NCBI GenBank assembly: GCA_002726395.1
Contig: PBTA01000058.1
Span: 11,602-23,579 of the forward strand
Source: Methanobacteriota archaeon
GTDB taxonomy: Archaea; Thermoplasmatota; Poseidoniia; Poseidoniales; Poseidoniaceae
Direction of reading: 5' to 3'
Length of the DNA stretch: 11,978 nucleotides
Shown: piece after piece, positions 5,875 through 11,978 of the stretch
Position numbering within the stretch: the first letter of the stretch is position 1
Layout of the letters: each line of letters opens with the position of its first letter
Notes under the pieces: generated by a model
Database searches by the model: none
What the model was told of the DNA's origin: nothing
What the model saw: the letters and a program-made list of their open reading frames with translations, nothing else
Program-made: the position numbers and the translations under genes

Positions 5875-8681
5875 TTACTATGTCAGGCGGATATCGACAA
5901 CAACCCGGTAAATCCTCTGGTAAGAGAAGAGACGGTAAGCGTGTTGCTGGCCAGCAGAAGTTTCCTCCACCCGGTTCAGGCGGTTCGAACCCTGTAATGG
6001 AGCCAAGAGATCTCAATTTCATTCCAGAATCTGTTGGAGGTAAAGAGCCGCAACCAGCGGGTTCACATATCCACGACCGTATCAGGACTGGAACTGTAGT
6101 TGGTAAACCTCTACAGTTAGTCGATTCAAACGCCAAAGTAACTGGGCAAGCATGGTATGGAGATGACGTTAGGCTGGCCAATGAAACAATTGGTAAAATT
6201 CTACGTTCACCACATCACTATGCCAAGATAATTTCCATTGACACAACTAGAGTTGAAGCATTACCTGGGGTAATCTCAGTCGCCACTGGTCAAGATGCAA
6301 CAAATCGTTTTGGCGTTCTACCCGTTACTAAGGATGAGCATGCAATGTCGGTTGAAAAGGTGCGACACATGGGGGATTTGGTCGCTTGTGTATGTGCTGA
6401 AACTGAAGCAATAGCAATTGAGGCTCTTGCTTTATTTGACATTGAGTGGGAAATTTTAGAGCCAGTATTTGACCGTAAGAAGGGCCTAGAAGACGTTGAT
6501 GAACCGATTCATTGGCGAGGCAAGTATCATCTTTCAAGAACCAATGTCCAGAAGCGTGTGTTTCAAGAATTTGGTGACCGTTCTCTAGTTGATAATCCAC
6601 ATGCAGCATCACATGGTAAATGGTCTATGGAAGGCGTTCATCACGGTTTTACCGAACCACATGCAGTTGTCGCTCACTGGGACCCTAACGGACGTCTTCA
6701 ACTTTACACTCCTCAACAAGTTCCTCATTACACTCACCGTGCTCTATCTACCGTACTAGAGGTACCAATGCATCAAATCAACGTCATTAGAACATTTGTT
6801 GGTGGGGGCTTTGGTGGTAAGTCGGATCCATTCCCCCATGAGATGTGTGCTGCAATCTTGTCAAGAAAGTCAGGAAGGCCGGTTAGAATCACCTTTGACC
6901 GTGAAGAAGTGTATTGGATAAATCGTGGTCGTCATCCCAGCGATATCGAGGTTAAGATGACTGCTGATGACTCAGGACGTATATCGGGGTTTGATATCGA
7001 TGCACTTATCGATGGAGGAGGATTTGCTTCCTTTGGCCACGTCACATCGTATTACAATGGTGTTTTAGCAACTGCTCCTTACGAGTTAGGGTCATTTCAT
7101 TACACGGGTGCAAGAGTTTGGACAAATAAACCAGCATCTGGCGCAATGCGTGGCCACGGGGCAGTCAATACGCGCTGTGCTGTTGAAGTCGGTCTAGATG
7201 AGATGGCAGAGCAAATGCAGGTTGACCCAATTGACCTACGTTTGGCTAACTTACTACCTCCTCACAGCAGGACTATAACTGGTTTTAGAATCACTTCCAA
7301 TGGCATGAGAGAGGCACTTGAAAAGGTCAGAGAGGGTTCAGATTGGGATAATAAATTTCGCAAATTGCCGTTAGGCAAAGGTATTGGTGTAGGGTGTGGG
7401 TTTTTCATCTCTGGTTCAGGTCTACCAATTCATTGGGATCCAAACCGATTCCCCCATGCTACTGTTCACATTCAAGTCGACATGGATGGTGGAGTAACGG
7501 TTCACACTGGTGCTGCAGATATTGGGCAAGGTTCAACAACAGCTGTTGCTCAAGTGGTTGCTGAAGTGTTAGCTTTACCAATTGAAATGATCCATGTTAG
7601 AAGTCATGAGAGTGACACCTCACCTGTAGACTTGGGTTCGTATTCCAGCAGAGTGACTTTCATGAATGCTAATGCTGCAATTAGAGCTGCTTTAGAAATA
7701 AGGGAACAAATTCTAAACGCAGCTTGGGATATGCTAGGATATCACCCAAATACACTTGTCTTAAATGACCGTAGAATCTACTACAAACACGACCCTTCAA
7801 TTGGTGTTTCTTATCTTCAAGCGTTGCATAAGGCACAGGAGGATAAGGGTGCCCTGATTGCTAGTGGTGCTTACCGTTCACCACCAATGGGGGGTGTCCA
7901 CAAAGGAGCTGCAGCAGGATTAGCTCCCGCTTACTCATTTTCATCATATGTAGCCGAAGTTGATGTAGACGTCGAACTTGGTTTGGTAAAATGTACTAAT
8001 GTCTGGGCTGCTCACGATTGTGGAAAAGCGCTTAACCCATTGGCAGTAAAGGGGCAAATAATCGGGTCATGCCACATGGGTCTTGGCCAAGTTTTGTCTG
8101 AAAAAATGGTTTATGGGCGCACCGGACATCTACAAAACGCAAATTTACTGGACTACAAAATCCCTTCAATCCACGAAATGCCACACGTTGAACCAATAAT
8201 CATTGAATCTTGTGATCCTGAAGGGCCATTTGGCGCCAAGGAAGCCGGAGAAGGGCCGTTATTGCCAATTTTACCTGCGGTTGTCAATGCTGTTTACGAT
8301 GCAGTTGGTGTACGTTTCAGAGATTTACCGCTCACCCCTGATGTAGTTTTCAAAGGCATTGAGAGGAAGAGAAGATCGCTCAAACTAGAAGATAGTCTAG
8401 ATCTACCATCGCCAAGACTGGAATACGGTCCAATGCAAGAGCCACTTATGCAACGCGCAGCGGAACACAAAGTTAGAGATAAGGCGCGTCAAAGAACAGA
8501 AGACACCTCTCACTATGTTAACGGGGTATTGTTTGGGTTTGACCCTAATATTCCACTAGAAGACCAAGTTGATGGCTGGAGGATGGCGACTGAACCAGAT
8601 CCCGAGCAATTGGCTGAATTAGGCCTTGCAGGTAAAGCCTGGCTAAAGAAAACTCAGCGGGAAATGGGAGATGATGCTTAA
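5871..8681 (+). CDS. Molybdenum-cofactor (catalytic) subunit, 4-hydroxybenzoyl-CoA reductase/xanthine dehydrogenase family
   Basis: This 936-residue subunit should hold the molybdopterin cofactor and the substrate site. Family motifs are GGGFGGK at 311-317, GAMRGHG at 424-430, IGQGSTT at 551-557, HDCGKALNP at 715-723 and GAKEAGEGPLLP at 788-799, with the expected catalytic Glu794. The family fold starts at about residue 76 (VVGKPLQLVDSNAKVTG). GAMRGHG, as in HcrA-type subunits, replaces the AYRCSFR loop of form I CO dehydrogenase, so the Cu-binding cysteine is absent. Residues 1-75 are a Gly/Pro/Lys-rich extension, and about 105 residues after 830 form a charged C-terminal extension; the family is usually about 770 residues. 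GTG at 5871 overlaps the upstream stop; ATG at 5880 or 5997 are alternatives. Its TAA shares one base with the ATG of the FAD gene. The substrate is unknown; an aromatic acyl-CoA or N-heterocycle are possibilities. No Mo-cofactor maturation gene is in the window. Confidence 0.9.
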   Translation: MITMSGGYRQQPGKSSGKRRDGKRVAGQQKFPPPGSGGSNPVMEPRDLNFIPESVGGKEPQPAGSHIHDRIRTGTVVGKPLQLVDSNAKVTGQAWYGDDVRLANETIGKILRSPHHYAKIISIDTTRVEALPGVISVATGQDATNRFGVLPVTKDEHAMSVEKVRHMGDLVACVCAETEAIAIEALALFDIEWEILEPVFDRKKGLEDVDEPIHWRGKYHLSRTNVQKRVFQEFGDRSLVDNPHAASHGKWSMEGVHHGFTEPHAVVAHWDPNGRLQLYTPQQVPHYTHRALSTVLEVPMHQINVIRTFVGGGFGGKSDPFPHEMCAAILSRKSGRPVRITFDREEVYWINRGRHPSDIEVKMTADDSGRISGFDIDALIDGGGFASFGHVTSYYNGVLATAPYELGSFHYTGARVWTNKPASGAMRGHGAVNTRCAVEVGLDEMAEQMQVDPIDLRLANLLPPHSRTITGFRITSNGMREALEKVREGSDWDNKFRKLPLGKGIGVGCGFFISGSGLPIHWDPNRFPHATVHIQVDMDGGVTVHTGAADIGQGSTTAVAQVVAEVLALPIEMIHVRSHESDTSPVDLGSYSSRVTFMNANAAIRAALEIREQILNAAWDMLGYHPNTLVLNDRRIYYKHDPSIGVSYLQALHKAQEDKGALIASGAYRSPPMGGVHKGAAAGLAPAYSFSSYVAEVDVDVELGLVKCTNVWAAHDCGKALNPLAVKGQIIGSCHMGLGQVLSEKMVYGRTGHLQNANLLDYKIPSIHEMPHVEPIIIESCDPEGPFGAKEAGEGPLLPILPAVVNAVYDAVGVRFRDLPLTPDVVFKGIERKRRSLKLEDSLDLPSPRLEYGPMQEPLMQRAAEHKVRDKARQRTEDTSHYVNGVLFGFDPNIPLEDQVDGWRMATEPDPEQLAELGLAGKAWLKKTQREMGDDA

Positions 8682-9658
8682 TGTTGATGCCGCCTTTCAC
8701 TTTACATCATCCAAACTCCATTGCAGAAGCGATAACGATTGCTTCAAACATTATTACTGAAGGAGAAACCTTTGATTGGGTTGCTGGGGGAACTGATGTT
8801 TTACCAAATTACAAATGGCGCATAAATCCTAAACCACATGTTATTTCTCTTGCTAACATTCCAGAGGCAAAGCAACTTGAACCATATGAGATTGGTTGCA
8901 TGACTTCGTTATCCTCGCTTACAGAGGCCAATGGGATGCATCCATTAATTGTAGAAGCAGCAAGTAAAATAGCCTCTTCATTGATTAGAAAAAGTGCAAC
9001 AGTAGGTGGCAATCTGTGCTTAGATACTCGGTGTTTTTGGTATAATCAAAGCGAAGACTGGCGTCGTTCGATTGATTGGTGTCACAAAGCTGATTGTGGC
9101 ACGGGTGCAGATTGCCGGGTAATTCCTAATCAAAATACTCTTTGTGTAGCCACCTACCAAGGAGACTTAGCGCCAAATTTTATGGCTTTAGGGGCAACAA
9201 TAACTTTGATTAGTCCGGAAGGAGAGAGAGTAATTCCGTTACAAGAATTCTATCAATTAGACGGCATGAAAAAGAATGTTCTCAAGGAGGGTGAGTTTCT
9301 GTTGAAAGTAACCTTGCCAGAAGATGCCTTCGACTTAACCGGCAGTTATCAAAAATTACGCGTCAGGGAATCATGGGACTTTCCAGAAGCTGGCATCGCA
9401 ATCACTTGGCGGAAAGGAGATTATAAAACTCTCAAAATAGCATCAACTGCTTTGGAGTCGATTCCAAAATTACACGTCGAACAAGTTGATTCCATCATCA
9501 CAGAAGGATGGTCGAAAGATGAATCGGTTAACACATTGTCAATGATGGTTAGAAAATCGGTAAAACCGGTTAATAATACCGCATTGCCCCCAAATTATCG
9601 GAAGTCGGTCGTTAGAGTTCTAACCAAAAGAGCATTGAAAAATATTGGGTGTGAGTGA
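8681..9658 (+). CDS. FAD subunit with Cys-rich insertion, 4-hydroxybenzoyl-CoA reductase beta type
   Basis: The 325-residue FAD subunit shows both flavin-binding loops, AGGTD at 35-39 and TVGGN at 107-111, and a CO dehydrogenase flavoprotein-type C-terminal domain. Between about residues 113 and 160 it has a Cys-rich insertion that ordinary xanthine and CO dehydrogenase FAD subunits lack. Cysteines lie at 113, 118, 134, 139, 145 and 155. In the beta subunit of Thauera aromatica 4-hydroxybenzoyl-CoA reductase a comparable insertion holds a 4Fe-4S cluster that links FAD to ferredoxin. The first 15-residue gap (TRC to DWC, 118-134) and the surrounding WR-x-x-I-D-x-C pattern match my memory of that family. 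The later spacing differs, with an extra Cys139. The gene overlaps the Mo subunit gene by one base. I am confident of the FAD subunit and fairly confident of the cluster; the substrate and electron partner are not shown. Confidence 0.9.
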   Translation: MLMPPFTLHHPNSIAEAITIASNIITEGETFDWVAGGTDVLPNYKWRINPKPHVISLANIPEAKQLEPYEIGCMTSLSSLTEANGMHPLIVEAASKIASSLIRKSATVGGNLCLDTRCFWYNQSEDWRRSIDWCHKADCGTGADCRVIPNQNTLCVATYQGDLAPNFMALGATITLISPEGERVIPLQEFYQLDGMKKNVLKEGEFLLKVTLPEDAFDLTGSYQKLRVRESWDFPEAGIAITWRKGDYKTLKIASTALESIPKLHVEQVDSIITEGWSKDESVNTLSMMVRKSVKPVNNTALPPNYRKSVVRVLTKRALKNIGCE

Positions 9659-9659
9659 A

Positions 9660-10613
9660 ATGGTCAAATCCAAACTGAAATCATTAAGTTTTATTTGTGG
9701 ATTATTGCTGATGATGATACCAATGACTACTGCCCAAGATCAAGTGGAAGTCCCTTCATGGGAGTTGGGTTGGGAAACTAATATGGATGGGACATATGAA
9801 CTTGAATTATCGGGTGAGGATGATATTTTAGATTCAATCGAGTTCTTTGTTGAGAATCAGCGCATGGGTGAACTTAATCTAAAGATCACGCTTACTTGGG
9901 ACGAGTCCGATGATATCCCGATTGAACTTGATTATGATGAATCCATTACTGTAGCTGCTTCAGAGAATTTAACGTTTGAAATAGAATTTTCAGATGTTTC
10001 GGGGTATTCGTTTGAACGTTCCCCAGATAAATCGATGACACTTCTATTACTCGCAGAGGAGGTGTCTTTTGATCAAACGGTATCTAGTCAGGAAATCGAT
10101 GCAGAAGTTACTGTTCCAGCGGTATATGATCTAACAATAAGTCATTCCTCAATGGATGAAGTTCTCTACGCAGGTTCATCCATTGAATATGGTCTGAAAG
10201 TGACAAATAACGGAAACGGTAAAGACGTCATTAAAATGCCCGAAGCATCAGTAAAATCTTGCCCTAGTCTCTCTGTTGAAGGTTTAGAGGCGATTAAAGA
10301 CACTGAAATTCAGAACGCAACGGTCAAGGAATTTGTCATAAGAATTGTTGCGTCTGAATCACATCCAGAAAGAGTATGTGAAGTGACAATATCAATTAAG
10401 TCCGCAGGAAATGGTAAAATAAGCAGTTCAATGTTTGACGTTCAAGTCAACTCGAACGAGGTTAAACAAAACAATAATGATAATTCGAATTCAGATGACG
10501 GTCAAAAAGATACAGGTGGGGAAATTACTGAAGCAGACACTCTGAGCTTTTTGTCAACCTTTGAACTATTTTCAATAACAATACTTGCATTGCTGGTCCG
10601 ATATAGGAAATAA
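9660..10613 (+). CDS. Secreted, C-terminally anchored surface protein of unknown function
   Basis: No enzyme family is recognised. The 317-residue product has a signal peptide (basic MVKSK, hydrophobic to about 23, likely cut after TTA-25), an acidic beta-rich region at about 26-150, and an Ig-like domain at about 153-265. A VTNNGNG turn at 182-188 in that domain resembles CARDB/NEW3-type domains. Cys201 and Cys240 could form a disulfide within it. An Asn/Ser/Asp-rich linker (265-290), a hydrophobic stretch at 296-313 and terminal RYRK look like a cell-surface anchoring tail. The ATG at 9660 is one base after the FAD-subunit stop, so the gene is probably the last member of the operon. TTG 9645 or GTG 9651 would add only a few residues and spoil the signal peptide. 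A link to the molybdenum enzyme, for example as an external binding protein, is only suggested by position. Confidence 0.75.
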   Translation: MVKSKLKSLSFICGLLLMMIPMTTAQDQVEVPSWELGWETNMDGTYELELSGEDDILDSIEFFVENQRMGELNLKITLTWDESDDIPIELDYDESITVAASENLTFEIEFSDVSGYSFERSPDKSMTLLLLAEEVSFDQTVSSQEIDAEVTVPAVYDLTISHSSMDEVLYAGSSIEYGLKVTNNGNGKDVIKMPEASVKSCPSLSVEGLEAIKDTEIQNATVKEFVIRIVASESHPERVCEVTISIKSAGNGKISSSMFDVQVNSNEVKQNNNDNSNSDDGQKDTGGEITEADTLSFLSTFELFSITILALLVRYRK

Positions 10614-10620
10614 TGTTAGA

Positions 10621-10643
10621 AAATGGCCCTCAACCGGCTATTT
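10621..10643 (+). terminator. Stem-loop after the operon, possible 3' end
   Basis: AAATGGCC (10621-10628) pairs with GGCTATTT (10636-10643) as an 8-bp stem with one G-U pair and a 7-base loop. It begins 8 bases after the stop of the surface-protein gene. It is well placed to mark the 3' end of the operon transcript, but it lacks the long T run typical of many archaeal terminators. Confidence 0.4.
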
Positions 10644-10702
10644 CATGCCAAACAGTTTCAGCCAAAATCACCATTCATTCCGTTTAAATCATTGGATTAA
10701 AG

Positions 10703-10718
10703 TGCTCATTTTTGAGCA
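10703..10718. other. Perfect hairpin or operator-like dyad in the intergenic region
   Basis: TGCTCA (10703-10708) and TGAGCA (10713-10718) are perfect inverted copies around TTTT. The dyad lies about 70 bases upstream of the DUF4350-like gene, so it could be a regulator site or a second 3' end hairpin. The rest of the gap (10614-10785) has no coding region that I can support. AATATTAC near 10748-10755 may be a weak TATA element for the gene at 10786. Confidence 0.35.
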
Positions 10719-10785
10719 AGCATTATGAGTGGAGATAATTTCGAAGGAATATTACTGCGCCAGTTTATAGCGTAAATGAGGGATT

Positions 10786-11978
10786 ATGTTGACTGATGAA
10801 GCAAAAACCAAGATTAGCCTAGAAACATGGCTAAAAGTTGGTTTAATGGCTTCAGTCCTTCTTTCAGTTATACTAATCGGTATTTTTAGTATGAATAAAG
10901 AAACCGTATTCTCACCTTACGAAGAAGACGCAGAATTTTACAACATTCAATTAACTGAAATGCGTGATAGTTTGGGTGATGATGGCGTTGGTTATACTGT
11001 AGCCAACACTATGTCAACTCCAATGCTGGTAAATGATTGGCGAGATCCCCATCGAACTCTTCTAGTGATTGCCGCTCCAGAAAAGCCATTCGATTCGGCC
11101 GAGGCTTCAGCAATTTTCGACTTCGTTACAAAAAAGGGTGGAAAAGTAGTTCTTGCATCCAATTCAACCAATGCTCAGTTGGTCGCTTCTGAGTTTGGTG
11201 TAAAGTATTTCGATGCCCCAGTAGTTGACCCATTCCAATTTTATGAAGTGACAGATGAAACTGGTCAACCACTAAATCCTGATGAAAGAAAACTCTGGGC
11301 TGCAGCGAGTTTCAACCGAGATGTTACTCAAATGGGTGACGAGAAACACGTTCCTTGTTCAGAATCTGATTTGGGTTCCGGGCAAATTGATAATTGCAGG
11401 ATGCCAGTTTTGTTTCACAGGGCGACTGCAATTCAAGTATTGGATGAAGATGTTGATGATAACCGTGAGGTAATGGTCCTTGCTCATGCATCAACTCCAG
11501 CTTTTATCGCTCGACAAGACACCAACATTGATAACTTGAATAATCCAACACTTGGTGAAGGAAAAACCGGGCTAGTCATCAGAATGGATTTCCCTGGAAT
11601 TGAGGTTTTAGAAGAACAACCGAACAATAATTTCGGAGAAGTAGATGTTACTGGTTCAATAGTATTCGTATCCGATCACTCTGTACTTGCTAATCACCTA
11701 TGGGACCAAACCGTTGGTGAAGAAACAGGCAAGCAGCAATGTAGTTCACCATATTATGTCAACAATAAGCTTGACAACTCACATGCTTGCTGGGATAGTG
11801 CACTATTTGCCTCTGGTGGCGGAGAAGTTGAATGGAATGGCAATGGTCCATATTTCCAAGCCTTGTTCTATGACATGATGGAATTTGATAACGAGGAAAT
11901 TACTACTAAGGTCACACGTGATGAAGGAGAATTCAATTTGGTATTCGATGAAAGTCGTCACGTCTCAAGTGCTCTTTC
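10786..11978 (+). CDS. DUF4350-like membrane protein, C-terminus beyond the right edge
   Basis: The frame is open from the ATG at 10786 to the window end: 397 residues with no stop. One membrane segment lies at about 15-35. The following external part begins SPYEEDAEFYN, has a strand TLLVIAAPEKPF at 91-102, the helix and turn FDFVTKKGGKVVLAS at 111-125, and later VFVSDHSVLANHLW at 293-306. This order (membrane helix, a 'set aside and compare' Rossmann-like half, GG turn, and a D-x-S-x-x-x-N block) fits DUF4350-like proteins, which often lie near MoxR ATPase and DUF58 genes; none is visible here. Cysteines at 191, 204, 319 and 335 could form disulfides. GAGG just before the ATG (10778-10781) is only 4 bases away, too close for a convincing ribosome site. 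The family's function is unclear. Confidence 0.72.
   Translation, partial: MLTDEAKTKISLETWLKVGLMASVLLSVILIGIFSMNKETVFSPYEEDAEFYNIQLTEMRDSLGDDGVGYTVANTMSTPMLVNDWRDPHRTLLVIAAPEKPFDSAEASAIFDFVTKKGGKVVLASNSTNAQLVASEFGVKYFDAPVVDPFQFYEVTDETGQPLNPDERKLWAAASFNRDVTQMGDEKHVPCSESDLGSGQIDNCRMPVLFHRATAIQVLDEDVDDNREVMVLAHASTPAFIARQDTNIDNLNNPTLGEGKTGLVIRMDFPGIEVLEEQPNNNFGEVDVTGSIVFVSDHSVLANHLWDQTVGEETGKQQCSSPYYVNNKLDNSHACWDSALFASGGGEVEWNGNGPYFQALFYDMMEFDNEEITTKVTRDEGEFNLVFDESRHVSSAL

Noticed and set aside
5925..5945. Twin-arginine export signal in the Mo subunit extension (GKRRDGKR)
   Set aside because: There is no following hydrophobic stretch, and the partner subunits have no signal; the basic run is more likely a disordered tail.
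5828..6181. 117-residue open frame on the minus strand
   Set aside because: It lies across the coupled junction of two well-supported plus-strand genes, shows no domain or start signal, and is a shadow of the Pro/Gly-rich codons.
5871..8681. Carbon monoxide dehydrogenase large subunit (coxL)
   Set aside because: The form I active-site loop AYRCSFR is absent; GAMRGHG is found in its place, and the FAD partner has the 4Fe-4S-type insertion.
11282..11878. Two short plus-strand frames (11282-11473, 11687-11878)
   Set aside because: Both lie in another frame of the long DUF4350-like gene, which is open from 10786 to the edge.
1..11978. tRNA, rRNA, CRISPR, insertion sequence or attachment site
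   Set aside because: Nearly all bases are in well-supported coding regions and the gaps hold no repeat arrays, cloverleaf or terminal inverted repeats that I can find by eye.

Overview
The window looks like a chromosomal segment of a planktonic archaeon, most likely Marine Group II/III (Poseidoniia-like Thermoplasmatota). This is inference from several signs: AT-rich TATA boxes placed so that transcripts would start at or next to the start codon, no clear Shine-Dalgarno sites, secreted proteins ending in a hydrophobic stretch plus basic residues, paired subtilisin-like proteases, and a DUF4350-like membrane protein. No rRNA, tRNA or marker gene is present, so the lineage is a guess. I see no mobile element, CRISPR array or RNA gene.

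Left part (1-3547). A DUF2071/YqjF-like gene runs off the left edge on the minus strand. It faces away from a membrane-anchored subtilase (225-1559). The 96-bp gap between them holds two divergent TATATTGA boxes and, between these, a short dyad that could be an operator. A second subtilase (1592-3547, TTG start) is secreted and anchored at its C-terminus. Middle (3621-5207). A membrane-bound acyltransferase resembles the fungal GAT/SCT1 type of glycerol-phosphate acyltransferase, which is notable for an archaeon because it points to ester-lipid or fatty-acid chemistry.

Right part (5260-10613). A tight four-gene operon follows. Three genes encode a complete molybdenum hydroxylase of the xanthine dehydrogenase superfamily: a 2Fe-2S subunit, a Mo-cofactor subunit and an FAD subunit. 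The FAD subunit carries the cysteine-rich insertion that, in 4-hydroxybenzoyl-CoA reductase, holds an extra 4Fe-4S cluster. The Mo subunit has GAMRGHG where CO dehydrogenase has its cysteine loop. This is therefore a HcrABC-type enzyme of unknown substrate, not a CO dehydrogenase. Electrons would run Mo, two 2Fe-2S, FAD, then 4Fe-4S to or from a low-potential carrier. The fourth gene, one base after the FAD gene, is a secreted, C-terminally anchored surface protein of unknown role. After a 172-base gap with two hairpins, a DUF4350-like membrane protein starts at 10786 and runs off the right edge.

The main points for follow-up are the 4Fe-4S-type insertion with its altered cysteine spacing, the unusual terminal extensions of the Mo-enzyme subunits, the bacterial/eukaryotic-type acyltransferase, and the repeated TATATTGA promoter word.
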